Shown one piece after another: positions 8,563-17,448 of a stretch of DNA of 64,000 nucleotides. The notes beneath the pieces are model-generated. The model was not told where the DNA came from, did no database searches, and was given only the letters and a program-made list of their open reading frames with translations. A program made the position numbers and the translations under genes. Each line of letters begins with the position of its first letter. Positions within the stretch are counted from its first letter, which is position 1. Origin of the DNA: Salinarimonas sp046292825 (GTDB lineage: Bacteria; Pseudomonadota; Alphaproteobacteria; Rhizobiales; Beijerinckiaceae); NCBI RefSeq assembly GCF_046292825.1, contig NZ_JBKBQG010000006.1:1-64000 (forward strand). Direction: 5' to 3'.

Positions 8563-10975
8563 ATGTCCGAGACACCCGCCCGGGGTTCGCACGACCCCCG
8601 CCTGCCCTTCCTCGCCGCGCTCGAGCGCAAGGTCCTGTGGCTGTCCGCGTGGACGATCCACAACGCCAACCACCTGCGCGAGAGCGTCGACGGCTTGAAG
8701 GTCGGCGGGCACCAGGCCTCCTCGGCCTCGCTCGCGACGATCATGACCGCGCTCTATTTCGCCGCCCTGCGCCCGCAGGATCGCGTCGCCGTCAAGCCGC
8801 ATGCGAGCCCCGCCTTCCACGCCATCCAGTACCTGCTCGGCAACCAGACGCGCGACAAGCTCGAGCGCTTCCGCGGCTACAAGGGCGCGCAATCCTATCC
8901 CTCGCGCACCAAGGACGGCGACGACGTCGATTTCTCGACCGGCTCGGTGGGGCTCGGCGTCGCGCAGACGCTGTTCGCGAGCCTCGTGCAGGATTACGTG
9001 AAGGCGCACGGCTGGGCGGCGGAGCGTCCGGAGGGCCGCATGATCGCCCTCGTCGGCGATGCCGAGATGGACGAGGGCAACATCTTCGAGGCGCTGCTCG
9101 AGGGCTGGAAGCAGGGCGTCCGCAACACCTGGTGGATCGTCGACTACAATCGCCAGAGCCTCGACGCGGTGATCCGCGAGGGGCTCTACGCGCGCTTCGA
9201 GGCGATCTTCCGCGCCTTCGGCTGGGAGGTGGTGACGCTCAAATACGGCGTGCTGCTCGAGGCGGCCTTCCGCGAGGAGGGCGGCGAGCGGCTGCGGGAA
9301 TGGATCGACACCTGCCCGAACCAGCTCTATTCCGCGCTGACCTTCCAGGGCGGCGCCGCCTGGCGCAAGCGTCTCCTCGACGACATCGGCGACCAGGGCC
9401 CCGTCTCGGCGCTGATCGACCGCCGCTCCGACGACGAGCTCGCGCGGCTGATGACCAACCTCGCCGGCCACGATCTGCCGACCCTGCTCGAAGCCTTCGA
9501 GCGCATCGACCACGACCGCCCCGTCGTCTTCATCGCCTACACGATCAAGGGCTTCGGCCTGCCGCTCGCGGGGCACAAGGACAATCATGCGGGCATGATG
9601 ACGCCCGCGCAGATGGAGGTGTTCCGTAAGGGAATGGGCGTGCGCGAGGGGCACGAATGGGAGCCCTTCGAGGGGCTCTCCCTGCCGCGCGCCGAGCTCG
9701 AGCGCTTCCTCGCGCAGGTGCCCTTCGCGGCCCAGGGGCGGCGTCGGCTCGCCGCGCCGACCCTGCCGGTGCCCGAGCGCCTCGCCGAACCGCGCCAGCA
9801 GACCCTCTCGACGCAAGCCGGCTTCGGCCTCGTCCTACGAGCTCGCGCGCTCGGACGAGGCGCTCGCGCAGCGCATCGTGACGACCGCGCCGGACGTGAC
9901 CGTCTCGACCAATCTCGGACCCTGGGTGAACCGCCGCGGGCTCTTCGCGCGCGAGAGCCTCGCCGACACCTTCAAGGCGGAGCGCATCCCCTCGACCTTC
10001 GCGTGGGAATACAAGCCGTCGGGCCAGCACATCGAGCTCGGCATCGCGGAGATGAACCTGTTCATCCTCCTCTCCGCGCTCGGGCTCTCGCATGCGCTCT
10101 TCGGCGAGCGGCTGATCCCGATCGGGACGCTCTACGACCCGTTCATCGCGCGCGGGCTCGATGCGCTCAATTACGCCTGCTACCAGGACGCGCGCTTCAT
10201 CCTGGTGGCGACGCCGTCGGGCGTGACGCTCGCGCCGGAGGGCGGCGCGCACCAGTCGATCGGCACGCCGCTGATCGGGCTCGCCCAGGACGGGCTCGCC
10301 TCGTTCGAGCCCGCCTTCGTCGACGAGCTCTCCGCCATCCTGCGCTTCGCCTTCGACTACGTGCAGCGCGACGGCGACGCCGAGCCCGATCCGCGCTCCT
10401 GGCTGCGGGACGAGACCGGCGGCTCGGTCTATCTGCGGCTGTCCACGCGCGCCCTCGAGCAGCCGACGCGCACGATGACGCCGGCGCTCTCCCGCGACGT
10501 GGTGGACGGCGCCTATTGGATGCGCGAGCCCGGGCCCAATTGCGAGCTCGTCGTCGCATATACGGGGGCCGTCGCGCCCGAGGCGATCGCGGCGGTCGGG
10601 TTGATGGCCGAGGACCGGCGCGACATCGGGCTCCTCGCGGTGACGAGCGCCGACCGGCTCAATGCCGGCTGGACCGCCGCGCAGCGCGCCCGCGAGGGCG
10701 GCGTCGCCCATGCGCGGTCGCATGTCGAGCGGCTCCTCGGCGATCTTCCGCCGCATTGCGCGCTGGTCACGGTGATCGACGGTCACCCGGCGACGCTCGC
10801 CTGGCTCGGCGCCGTCGCCGGCCACCGCACGCGCTCGCTCGGCGTCGAGCATTTCGGCCAGACCGGCACCATCGCCGACCTCTACCGCCATTTCGGCATC
10901 GACACGCAGGGCATCGTCGAGGCCGCCCAAGCCATGGCCCCCGGCCGCCCCATCCGCCACCTGCGCGCGATCTGA
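8563..10975 (+). pseudogene. transketolase/AceE-like E1 enzyme with a frameshift
   Basis: Thiamine-diphosphate enzyme of the long transketolase type related to pyruvate dehydrogenase E1 (AceE). The first part (8563 to about 9835, roughly 424 residues) holds the TPP site GDAEMDEGNIFEA near residue 164 with DYNRQ after it. The second part continues in the next frame (about 9835 to 10975, roughly 380 residues, with VSTNLGPWVNRRG and an FGQTGTIADLYRHFG-containing C-terminal domain). Removing one C in GTCCTACGAG near 9833-9836 joins AGFGLV to YELARSDEALAQ in a single frame of about 804 residues, which fits the family. Either the gene is broken by a one-base insertion or the read has an error. The rest of both halves is intact, which favours a recent event or an artefact. 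Confidence 0.85.
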
Positions 10976-10992
10976 GGGTGCGCTGCGCGTGA

Positions 10993-11057
10993 TCCCTCCC
11001 CGGAGGGGAGGGTGGCCCTTCGAGCGCAGCGAGAAGGGCCGGGCGGGGCCCGGGTGG
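10993..11057. repeat. repeat family E, left half copy
   Basis: TCCCTCCCCGGAGGGGAGGG followed by TGGCCCTTCGAGCGCAGCGAGAAGG and GGGCGGGGCCCGGGTGG. It matches the left half of the elements downstream of mutS. It lies just after the transketolase stop, in the first part of a 689-base gap before rpsO. Confidence 0.7.
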
Positions 11058-11071
11058 CAGATTTCCCACCG

Positions 11072-11110
11072 CCGTCATTCCGGGCTCGCTTCGCGCCCCG
11101 GAATGACGGC
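11072..11110. repeat. short hairpin repeat, family D copy 1
   Basis: CCGTCATTCCGGG and CCCGGAATGACGG pair around a CTCGCTTCGCG loop segment. An almost identical hairpin lies at 27092-27128 after the lysozyme gene. It resembles the outer arms of family B. Confidence 0.75.
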
Positions 11111-11166
11111 GTAGAGATTCTTCCAAGGCATTGCGATCCCTGAGAGCCTGTGAATCCTCCGAAGGC

Positions 11167-11344
11167 TGTCATCCCGGGCCGCGAAGCGGACCCGGGACCC
11201 ATATCCACGACGACAAGTCCGAGCGCGCATGCCGCGCTCGTTCCGCTACCGTCGGGAAGCTTCCGTTTGAGAAACGCAGCCTACAGGCTGCGACTGAGAT
11301 GTCGTGGATATGGGTCCCGGATCGCCTTCGGCGTCCGGGATGAC
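11167..11344. repeat. palindromic mosaic repeat, family B copy 3
   Basis: Same plan as copy 1: TGTCATCCCGGG at the left, inner GCGCGCATGCCGCGC and GCAGCCTACAGGCTGC hairpins, and CCGGGATGACA at the right. It lies in the 689-base gap between the transketolase gene and rpsO. The rest of that gap (11345-11664) holds a short CCTCCCCTCCGGGGAGGG palindrome and presumably the rpsO promoter, which I could not place with confidence. Confidence 0.88.
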
Positions 11345-11664
11345 ACCGCAACAAAAGACTTTCAAACGCTGAGGGGAAGGAGAGCGGCGGCGCCTCGTCC
11401 TCCCTTGCTTCGCGCAGATCGCGATGCGTGAACCTCCCTCCCCTCCGGGGAGGGATGCGCGCGCGAGGGGGAGACGGGCCCCGCGCCTTTTGTCTGGAAT
11501 CCCGCGAGAATTCGTCTATGGTCCGCGCGACGCGTTCCCCGCCTCGGGGAGGGCGCGCGCTCGCGTGACCACGCTGGACGACATCCCGGCCTGGCCTGCG
11601 CGGCGTGCCGGAGCGGCCTCGAGCCGCATTCCGGATCCATCATCGAGAACGAAAGGACTGCCCG

Positions 11665-11934
11665 ATGTCGATCACCGCCGAGCGCAAGGCCGCGCTCATC
11701 AAGGAATATGCCCGCGAGGCCAACGATACCGGCTCCCCCGAGGTGCAGGTCGCGATCCTCACGGAGCGCATCACCAACCTTACCGGCCACTTCAAGAGCC
11801 ACGCCAAGGACAACCATTCCCGCCGCGGCCTCCTGAAGCTCGTCTCGCAGCGTCGCTCGCTGCTCGACTATCTGAAGCGCTGCGACGAGGGCCGCTACCG
11901 CACCCTCATCGAGCGTCTCGGCATCCGCCGCTGA
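11665..11934 (+). CDS. rpsO: 30S ribosomal protein S15
   Basis: An 89-residue protein with the complete S15 sequence: TGSPEVQVAILTERI, then HSRRGLLKLVSQRR and a C-terminal LIERLGIRR. S15 binds 16S rRNA early in assembly of the small subunit platform. Length is normal for bacteria. ATG 11665 follows a GAAAGGA box. The next gene is pnp, the standard rpsO-pnp order, with a strong hairpin between them. Confidence 0.97.
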   Translation: MSITAERKAALIKEYAREANDTGSPEVQVAILTERITNLTGHFKSHAKDNHSRRGLLKLVSQRRSLLDYLKRCDEGRYRTLIERLGIRR

Positions 11935-11941
11935 TCCGCCT

Positions 11942-11972
11942 CGGAGCGCCGCGGACCCTCCGCGGCGCTCCG
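11942..11972 (+). promoter_or_regulatory. perfect 14-bp hairpin between rpsO and pnp
   Basis: Arms CGGAGCGCCGCGGA (11942-11955) and TCCGCGGCGCTCCG (11959-11972) pair perfectly around a CCC loop, eight bases after the rpsO stop. No T-run follows, so it is not a canonical intrinsic terminator. In Escherichia coli this interval carries an attenuating terminator and an RNase III site controlling pnp; this hairpin could serve as mRNA 3'-end barrier or processing site. The role is inference. Confidence 0.6.
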
Positions 11973-12178
11973 TCGCACCCGTCCCGTCGGCACCGTGCCG
12001 ACGCGGCGTCCCCCTCGCGAACGGGAACGTCCCGTGCGCGTTCGACCGGGGCGCGGGCGACGGCCATGGACGAGATCGCCGGGGGCTCTTCGCGCCGTTT
12101 GAAGCGGCGCTAGCCGGGAGCCCCCCGCCGTCTTGCCCATGGCGTCTTCCGAGAGCCCGACCGACCGAAGGCAGACAC

Positions 12179-14377
12179 ATGTTCGACATTCAACGCGAAG
12201 AGCTGATCTGGGCGGGCCGCAAGCTCGTCCTCGAGACGGGCAAGATGGCCCGTCAGGCGGACGGCGCCGTCCTCGCCACCTACGGCGAGACGACCGTGCT
12301 CGCCACCGCCGTCGCGGCCAAGGAGCCGAAGCCCGGCATCGACTTCATGCCGCTGACCGTCAACTACCAGGAGCGCACCTACGCCGCCGGCCGCATTCCC
12401 GGCGGCTTCTTCAAGCGCGAGGGCCGCCCGAGCGAGAAGGAGACGCTCGTCTCCCGTCTCATCGACCGCCCGATCCGCCCGCTCTTCCTCGACGGCTGGC
12501 GCAACGACACCCAGGTGATCGTGACCGTCCTCTCGCACGATCTCGAGAACGACCCCGACATCGTCGCGATGGTCGCGGCCTCCGCGGCGCTGACCCTCTC
12601 GGGCGTGCCCTTCATGGGCCCGGTCGGCGCCGCGCGCGTCGGTTACGTCGGCGGCAATTTCGTGCTCAACCCCACCCTCCAGCAGATGGAGGAGACGGAG
12701 CTCGACCTCGTCGTCGCGGGTACGGGCGACGCCGTGCTGATGGTCGAATCCGAGGCGAAGGAACTGTCCGAGGACGTCCTCCTCGGCGCCGTGATGTTCG
12801 GCCACAAGCACTTCCAGCCGGTCATCGAGGCGATCGTCCGCCTCGCCGAGAAGGCGGCCAAGGAGCCGCGCGACTTCTCGCCGCCGGATCTCGACGAGGT
12901 GATGAAGGCCGTGCTCGAGATCGCCGAGAGCGATCTGCGCGAGGCCTACAAGATCACCGAGAAGCAGGCCCGGTACGTCGCCGTCGACGCCGCCAAGGCC
13001 AAGGTGATGGCCGCGCTCTGCCCGGCCGACGGCGAGGCCCGCTTCGAGGCCGAGAAGGTCAAGGCGACCTTCAAGGAGGCGCAGGCGAAGGTCGTGCGCT
13101 GGAACATCCTCGACACCGGCATCCGCATCGACGGCCGCGACGTGAAGACCGTCCGTCCGATCGTCGCCGAAGTCGGCGTGCTGCCGCGCACCCACGGCTC
13201 GGCGCTCTTCACCCGCGGCGAGACGCAGGCGCTCGTCGTCGCGACGCTCGGCACCGGCGAGGACGAGCAGTTCATCGACGAGCTCGAGGGCACCCGCAAG
13301 GAGGCCTTCCTCCTGCACTACAACTTCCCGCCCTTCTCGGTGGGCGAGACGGGCCGCGTCGGCTCGCCCGGCCGTCGCGAGATCGGCCACGGCAAGCTCG
13401 CCTGGCGCGCCATCCACCCGATGCTGCCGCCCGCCCACGAGTTCCCCTACACGATCCGCGTCGTCTCGGAGATCACCGAGTCGAACGGCTCCTCGTCGAT
13501 GGCGACCGTCTGCGGCGCGTCGCTCTCGCTGATGGATGCGGGCGTGCCGCTGCGCAACCCGGTCGCCGGCATCGCCATGGGCCTCATCCTCGAGGGCGAG
13601 CGCTTCGCGGTGCTCTCCGACATCCTCGGCGACGAGGACCATCTCGGCGACATGGACTTCAAGGTCGCCGGCACGCAGGCGGGCATCACCTCGCTGCAGA
13701 TGGACATCAAGATCGCCGGCATCACCGAGGAGATCATGCGCGTCGCCCTCGACCAGGCCAAGGGCGGCCGCGACCACATCCTCGCCGAGATGTCGAAGGC
13801 GCTCACCGCGCCGCGCGCCGAGCTCGGCGAGCACGCCCCGCGCATCGAGGTGATGAAGATCCCCACCGACAAGATCCGCGAGGTGATCGGCACGGGCGGC
13901 AAGGTGATCCGCGAGATCGTCGAGAAGACCGGCGCCAAGATCAACGTCGAGGACGACGGCACGGTCAAGATCGCGTCTTCCGACGGCAAGGCGATCAAGG
14001 CGGCCTACAATTGGATCCGCTCGATCGTGGCCGAGCCCGAAGCGGGCGCGATCTACGAGGGCAAGGTCGTCAAGGTGATGGAGTTCGGCGCCTTCGTGAA
14101 CTTCTTCGGTTCGCGCGACGGCCTCGTCCACATCTCCGAGCTCGCCGCCCAGCGCGTCGCCAAGGTGACGGACGTGGTCAAGGAGGGCGACACCGTCAAG
14201 GTGAAGTTCCTCGGCAACGACGATCGCGGCAAGGTGCGCCTGTCCATGCGGATGGTGAACCAGGAGACCGGCGAGGAGATCGAGCCCCCGGCTCGCGCCC
14301 CGCGCGCCGAGAACGAGGACGGCGAGGGCGGCGACGACCGTCGCGCCCGCCGCGGCGGCCGTCGCGATCGCGACTGA
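12179..14377 (+). CDS. pnp: polyribonucleotide nucleotidyltransferase (PNPase)
   Basis: A 732-residue 3'-to-5' phosphorolytic exoribonuclease, core of the RNA degradosome. Two RNase PH domains are visible (first around KMARQADGAVLATYGETTVL, second around DVKTVRPIVAEVGVLPRTHG), then a KH domain (IREVIGTGGKVIREI near residue 560) and an S1 domain (YEGKVVKVMEFGAFVNFFG near 625). The tail is acidic then arginine-rich (ENEDGEGGDDRRARRGGRR), as often seen. ATG 12179 matches the family start (MFDIQREEL). A terminator follows closely. Confidence 0.97.
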   Translation: MFDIQREELIWAGRKLVLETGKMARQADGAVLATYGETTVLATAVAAKEPKPGIDFMPLTVNYQERTYAAGRIPGGFFKREGRPSEKETLVSRLIDRPIRPLFLDGWRNDTQVIVTVLSHDLENDPDIVAMVAASAALTLSGVPFMGPVGAARVGYVGGNFVLNPTLQQMEETELDLVVAGTGDAVLMVESEAKELSEDVLLGAVMFGHKHFQPVIEAIVRLAEKAAKEPRDFSPPDLDEVMKAVLEIAESDLREAYKITEKQARYVAVDAAKAKVMAALCPADGEARFEAEKVKATFKEAQAKVVRWNILDTGIRIDGRDVKTVRPIVAEVGVLPRTHGSALFTRGETQALVVATLGTGEDEQFIDELEGTRKEAFLLHYNFPPFSVGETGRVGSPGRREIGHGKLAWRAIHPMLPPAHEFPYTIRVVSEITESNGSSSMATVCGASLSLMDAGVPLRNPVAGIAMGLILEGERFAVLSDILGDEDHLGDMDFKVAGTQAGITSLQMDIKIAGITEEIMRVALDQAKGGRDHILAEMSKALTAPRAELGEHAPRIEVMKIPTDKIREVIGTGGKVIREIVEKTGAKINVEDDGTVKIASSDGKAIKAAYNWIRSIVAEPEAGAIYEGKVVKVMEFGAFVNFFGSRDGLVHISELAAQRVAKVTDVVKEGDTVKVKFLGNDDRGKVRLSMRMVNQETGEEIEPPARAPRAENEDGEGGDDRRARRGGRRDRD

Positions 14378-14411
14378 TCGCGCGACCGCTCGCCGAGCGG
14401 GAGACAATGGA

Positions 14412-14437
14412 CGCGGCCCTCACGGGGCCGCGTTTTT
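14412..14437 (+). terminator. intrinsic terminator of pnp
   Basis: Stem CGCGGCCC (14412-14419) pairs with GGGCCGCG (14425-14432), followed directly by TTTTT and more T-rich sequence. It starts 35 bases after the pnp stop. This is the clearest rho-independent terminator in the window. Confidence 0.85.
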
Positions 14438-14510
14438 CTTTTTGGTGCAGGCCTCTGGGGTAGAGAGCTCTCGTGCCCTGGGAAGGTTGTCGTCTCGAAG
14501 CCGCTCCTCC

Positions 14511-14703
14511 GTGTCATCCCCGGCCGGAGCACGCGGAGCGTGCGCAGGGGAAGGGGACCCAGCGCACAAGATGCTTGCGGAGCAAGCACTTGTGGCGGCG
14601 ACGAGCCGCCTCGTCGGCGGCATCTCGAGCGCCTTCGGCGCAGAATCGGTCGCGGGGTCCCCTTCCCCTGCGCGCCTTCGGCGCTCCGGCCGGGGATGAC
14701 ACC
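14511..14703. repeat. palindromic mosaic repeat, family C copy 1
   Basis: Bounded by GTGTCATCCCCGGCCGGAGC and the inverse GCTCCGGCCGGGGATGACAC. Inner arms are GGGGAAGGGGACCC with GGGTCCCCTTCCCC, and hairpins TGCTTGCGGAGCAAGCA and GCCGCCTCGTCGGCGGC. It lies in the 507-base gap between the ends of pnp and irr; the remainder of the gap holds the two terminators and no gene. Confidence 0.88.
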
Positions 14704-14827
14704 GACGGTGCCGCTCCACGAAAGAAATCGCTGCTCGGACGTCGAAGGACGTCCCTCGCGGCAGGCGCGATCGACTCGATAGCCGGCTTCGGAGCTTGTC
14801 GAAGGTTGCGATTGCCCGAACGAAGAA

Positions 14828-14855
14828 CGCCCGCCCCGAGCGATCGGGACGGGCG
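14828..14855 (-). terminator. probable terminator of irr
   Basis: A 12-bp stem with one mismatch: CGCCCGTCCCGA and TCGGGGCGGGCG on the minus strand around a four-base loop. It is followed on that strand by the T-rich TTCTTCGTTC. It starts about 30 bases after the irr stop codon. Confidence 0.5.
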
Positions 14856-14884
14856 CCGAATTCGCGCGGAGCGGGAGCGGCGCG

Positions 14885-15349
14885 TCAGCGCTTGCGGCGG
14901 AGGCGAACCACCACGTCGACGCGGGCGACCTCGTAGCCCTCCGGCGGCTCCGGCACGTCGAGCACGGTGACGTCGGTGGCGGGCACGTCCATCAGCTCTT
15001 CCTCGCCCTCGACGAAGAAGTGGTGGTGGTCGCTCGGATTGGTGTCGAAATAGGCCTTCGAGCCGTCGACGGCGAGCTGGCGCAGGAGGCCCGCCTCGGT
15101 GAATTGGTGGAGCGTGTTGTACACGGTCGCGAGCGAGACCGGCACGCGCGCGCGCATCGCCTCCTCGAACAGCATCTCGGCGGTGATGTGCCGGTCGCCC
15201 CCGCCGAACAGGAGCCAGCCGAGCGAGACGCGCTGGCGGGTCGGCCGCAGGCCCGAGCGGCGGAGCTTGTCGCGCAGCTCCGACAGCGGGCAACCCCGGC
15301 GTCCGGCCATGGCACCGCTCTGGGCGGCATTGGTGACGGTCTGATCCAT
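14885..15349 (-). CDS. irr: iron response regulator Irr (Fur family)
   Basis: A 154-residue Fur-family repressor. The helix-turn-helix region contains GLRPTRQRVSLGWLLFGG, then VSLATVYNTLHQFTEAGL. The DHHHFF motif near residue 107 is the histidine cluster characteristic of Irr rather than Fur. Irr is a haem-responsive regulator of iron and haem genes in Rhizobiales and relatives. Residues 19-22 are GCPL, aligned with the haem regulatory Cys-Pro motif of the Bradyrhizobium protein. It is divergent from fabA, the arrangement usual in Rhizobiales, so the 258-base gap probably holds both promoters. Confidence 0.93.
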   Translation of the reverse strand: MDQTVTNAAQSGAMAGRRGCPLSELRDKLRRSGLRPTRQRVSLGWLLFGGGDRHITAEMLFEEAMRARVPVSLATVYNTLHQFTEAGLLRQLAVDGSKAYFDTNPSDHHHFFVEGEEELMDVPATDVTVLDVPEPPEGYEVARVDVVVRLRRKR

Positions 15350-15607
15350 GTTTTCGCTCGTTGCGCCTCGTCGATGCAGCCCGCCACGCTCCCGCTTCTG
15401 GGGAACGCGCCGCGCCCGGCGATCGTTCTCTTATTCATAGGGCGTGCACGCGTCCATCGCAACCCGTCGAACCACGGACGTCGGCGCCGCACCGGGGTTT
15501 ACGGCCGCGTTTGCGGTATGGGAAACGTGTGTTAGGGAATGCCCGAGTCGAAGGAGAAGGCGCTGCGTCGTATCGCAGCGCACAGACAGAGGACGCGTGC
15601 CACGCCC

Positions 15608-16141
15608 ATGACCGACGCCACAGCCGCCCGCCAGTCCGCTTTCACCTACGAGGAGCTCCTCGCCTGCGGGCGCGGCGAATTGTTCGGCGCGGGCAACGCG
15701 CAGCTCCCGCTGCCGCCGATGCTGATGTTCGACCGCATCACCTCGATCGGCGAGGACGGCGGCGCCTACGGCAAGGGCCACGTCCGCGCCGAGCTCGACA
15801 TCCGCCCGGACCTCTGGTTCTTCGAGTGTCACTTCAAGGGCGATCCGGTCATGCCGGGGTGCCTCGGCGTCGACGCGCTCTGGCAGCTCGTCGGCTTCCA
15901 TCTCGGCTGGCTCGGCGCGGAGGGGCGCGGGCGGGCGCTCGGCGTCGGGGAGGTGAAGTTCACCGATCAGGTCTTGCCGAGCGTCGGCCGCGTGGTCTAC
16001 GGCGTCGACCTCAAGCGCGTCTTCCGCTCGAAGCTGGTGCTCGGCATCGCCGACGGCTTCCTGGAGGCGGACGGGCGGCGCATCTACGAGGCCAAGGACC
16101 TGCGCGTCGGCCTGTTCCAGGCGGCACCCGCAGGCGGCTGA
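15608..16141 (+). CDS. fabA: 3-hydroxydecanoyl-ACP dehydratase/isomerase
   Basis: A 177-residue type II fatty-acid enzyme that dehydrates 3-hydroxydecanoyl-ACP and isomerises the trans-2 product to cis-3, opening the unsaturated fatty-acid branch. The active site is visible: His in FFECHFKGDPVMPGCLG and Asp in the following GVDALWQLVG. ATG 15608 (MTDATAARQS) starts the family homology; the longer frame upstream does not. It is first in the fabA-fabB-fabI operon. Confidence 0.96.
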   Translation: MTDATAARQSAFTYEELLACGRGELFGAGNAQLPLPPMLMFDRITSIGEDGGAYGKGHVRAELDIRPDLWFFECHFKGDPVMPGCLGVDALWQLVGFHLGWLGAEGRGRALGVGEVKFTDQVLPSVGRVVYGVDLKRVFRSKLVLGIADGFLEADGRRIYEAKDLRVGLFQAAPAGG

Positions 16142-16195
16142 AGTCAGGGGGCGCCGCTCGGCGCGGCGCTTCGCACAGGGAGGAAAGGACCGGGC

Positions 16196-17419
16196 ATGAG
16201 ACGCGTCGTCGTCACCGGCATGGGAATCGTGTCGTCCATCGGCAGCAACGCCCCCGCGGTGCTGGAGAGCCTGCGCGCGGGCCGCTCGGGCATCGTCCAC
16301 GCGGAGGACTACGCCCGCCTCGGCTTCCGCTGCCAGGTGCACGGCGCGCCCGACGTCGATATCGAATCGCTCGTCGACCGGCGCGCGATGCGCTTCCACG
16401 GCCGCGGCACGGCCTGGAACCACATCGCGATGGACGAGGCGATCCGCGACGCGGGCCTCGAGCCCCACGAGATCTCGCACGAGCGCACCGGCATCATCAT
16501 GGGCTCCGGCGGCCCCTCGACGCGCGTGATCGTCGAGGCCGCCGCGATCACCGAGGCGAAGGGTCCCAAGCGGATCGGCCCGTTCGCGGTGCCCAAGGCG
16601 ATGTCCTCGACCGCCTCGGCGACGCTCGCGGTCTGGTTCAAGATCAAGGGCGTGAATTATTCGATCTCCTCCGCCTGCGCGACCTCGAACCATTGCATCG
16701 GCAACGCCTACGAGACGATCGCGATGGGCCGCCAGGACGTGATGTTCGCCGGCGGCTGCGAGGATCTCGACTGGACGATGTCGAACCTGTTCGACGCGAT
16801 GGGCGCGATGTCGTCGAAGTACAACGACCGCCCGGCCTCCGCCTCGCGCGCCTACGACGTGAATCGCGACGGTTTCGTCATCGCCGGCGGCGCGGGCGTG
16901 CTGGTGCTCGAGGAGCTGGAGCACGCCAAGGCGCGCGGCGCCAAGATCTACGGCGAGATCGCGGGCTACGGCGCCACATCGGATGGCTACGACATGGTCG
17001 CCCCCTCGGGCGAGGGCGCGGTGCGCTGCATGCGCCAGGCGCTCTCGACCGTGAAGGTGCCCGTCGACTACGTGAACCCGCACGCCACCTCGACCCCCGT
17101 CGGCGACGAGAAGGAGATCGAGGCGCTGCGCGAGGTCTTCGGCGCGGGCGACAAGTGCCCGCCGATCTCGGCCACGAAGTCGCTCACCGGCCATTCGCTC
17201 GGCGCGACCGGCGTGCAGGAGGCGATCTACTCGCTCCTGATGATGAACAACGACTTCATCTGCGCCTCCGCCCATATCGAGGAGCTCGACCCCGCCTTCG
17301 CCGACATGCCGATCGTGCGCGAGCGCCGCGACGGGGTGTCGATCGGCTGCGTGCTCTCGAATTCCTTCGGCTTCGGCGGCACCAACGCGACCATCGTGAT
17401 GAAGCGGCTCGAGGCGTGA
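16196..17419 (+). CDS. fabB: 3-oxoacyl-ACP synthase I
   Basis: A 407-residue condensing enzyme that elongates acyl-ACP with malonyl-ACP and, together with FabA, makes unsaturated fatty acids. The catalytic cysteine is in SISSACATSNHCIGN near residue 163, the two histidines in NPHATSTPVGDEKE and SLTGHSLGATG, and the glycine-rich C-terminus is NSFGFGGTNATIV. It lies 54 bases after fabA with a GGAGGAAAGG box before its ATG. Confidence 0.96.
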   Translation: MRRVVVTGMGIVSSIGSNAPAVLESLRAGRSGIVHAEDYARLGFRCQVHGAPDVDIESLVDRRAMRFHGRGTAWNHIAMDEAIRDAGLEPHEISHERTGIIMGSGGPSTRVIVEAAAITEAKGPKRIGPFAVPKAMSSTASATLAVWFKIKGVNYSISSACATSNHCIGNAYETIAMGRQDVMFAGGCEDLDWTMSNLFDAMGAMSSKYNDRPASASRAYDVNRDGFVIAGGAGVLVLEELEHAKARGAKIYGEIAGYGATSDGYDMVAPSGEGAVRCMRQALSTVKVPVDYVNPHATSTPVGDEKEIEALREVFGAGDKCPPISATKSLTGHSLGATGVQEAIYSLLMMNNDFICASAHIEELDPAFADMPIVRERRDGVSIGCVLSNSFGFGGTNATIVMKRLEA

Positions 17420-17448
17420 GCGCGCCGGAGAGCGGGGGAGACTTTATC

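Noticed and set aside
11480..11525. Promoter of rpsO from TTGTCT and a TCTATGG box
   Set aside because: The spacing between the boxes is about 20 bases, too long for a standard promoter, and alternatives cannot be judged by eye.
12110..14407. Very long open frame on the minus strand opposite pnp (765 codons)
   Set aside because: It mirrors the codon pattern of pnp on the other strand and its product is low-complexity, rich in Arg, Asp, His and Leu with no family resemblance. Such antisense frames arise throughout this GC-rich window (also opposite the GH15, parC, mutS, MFS and glmS genes).
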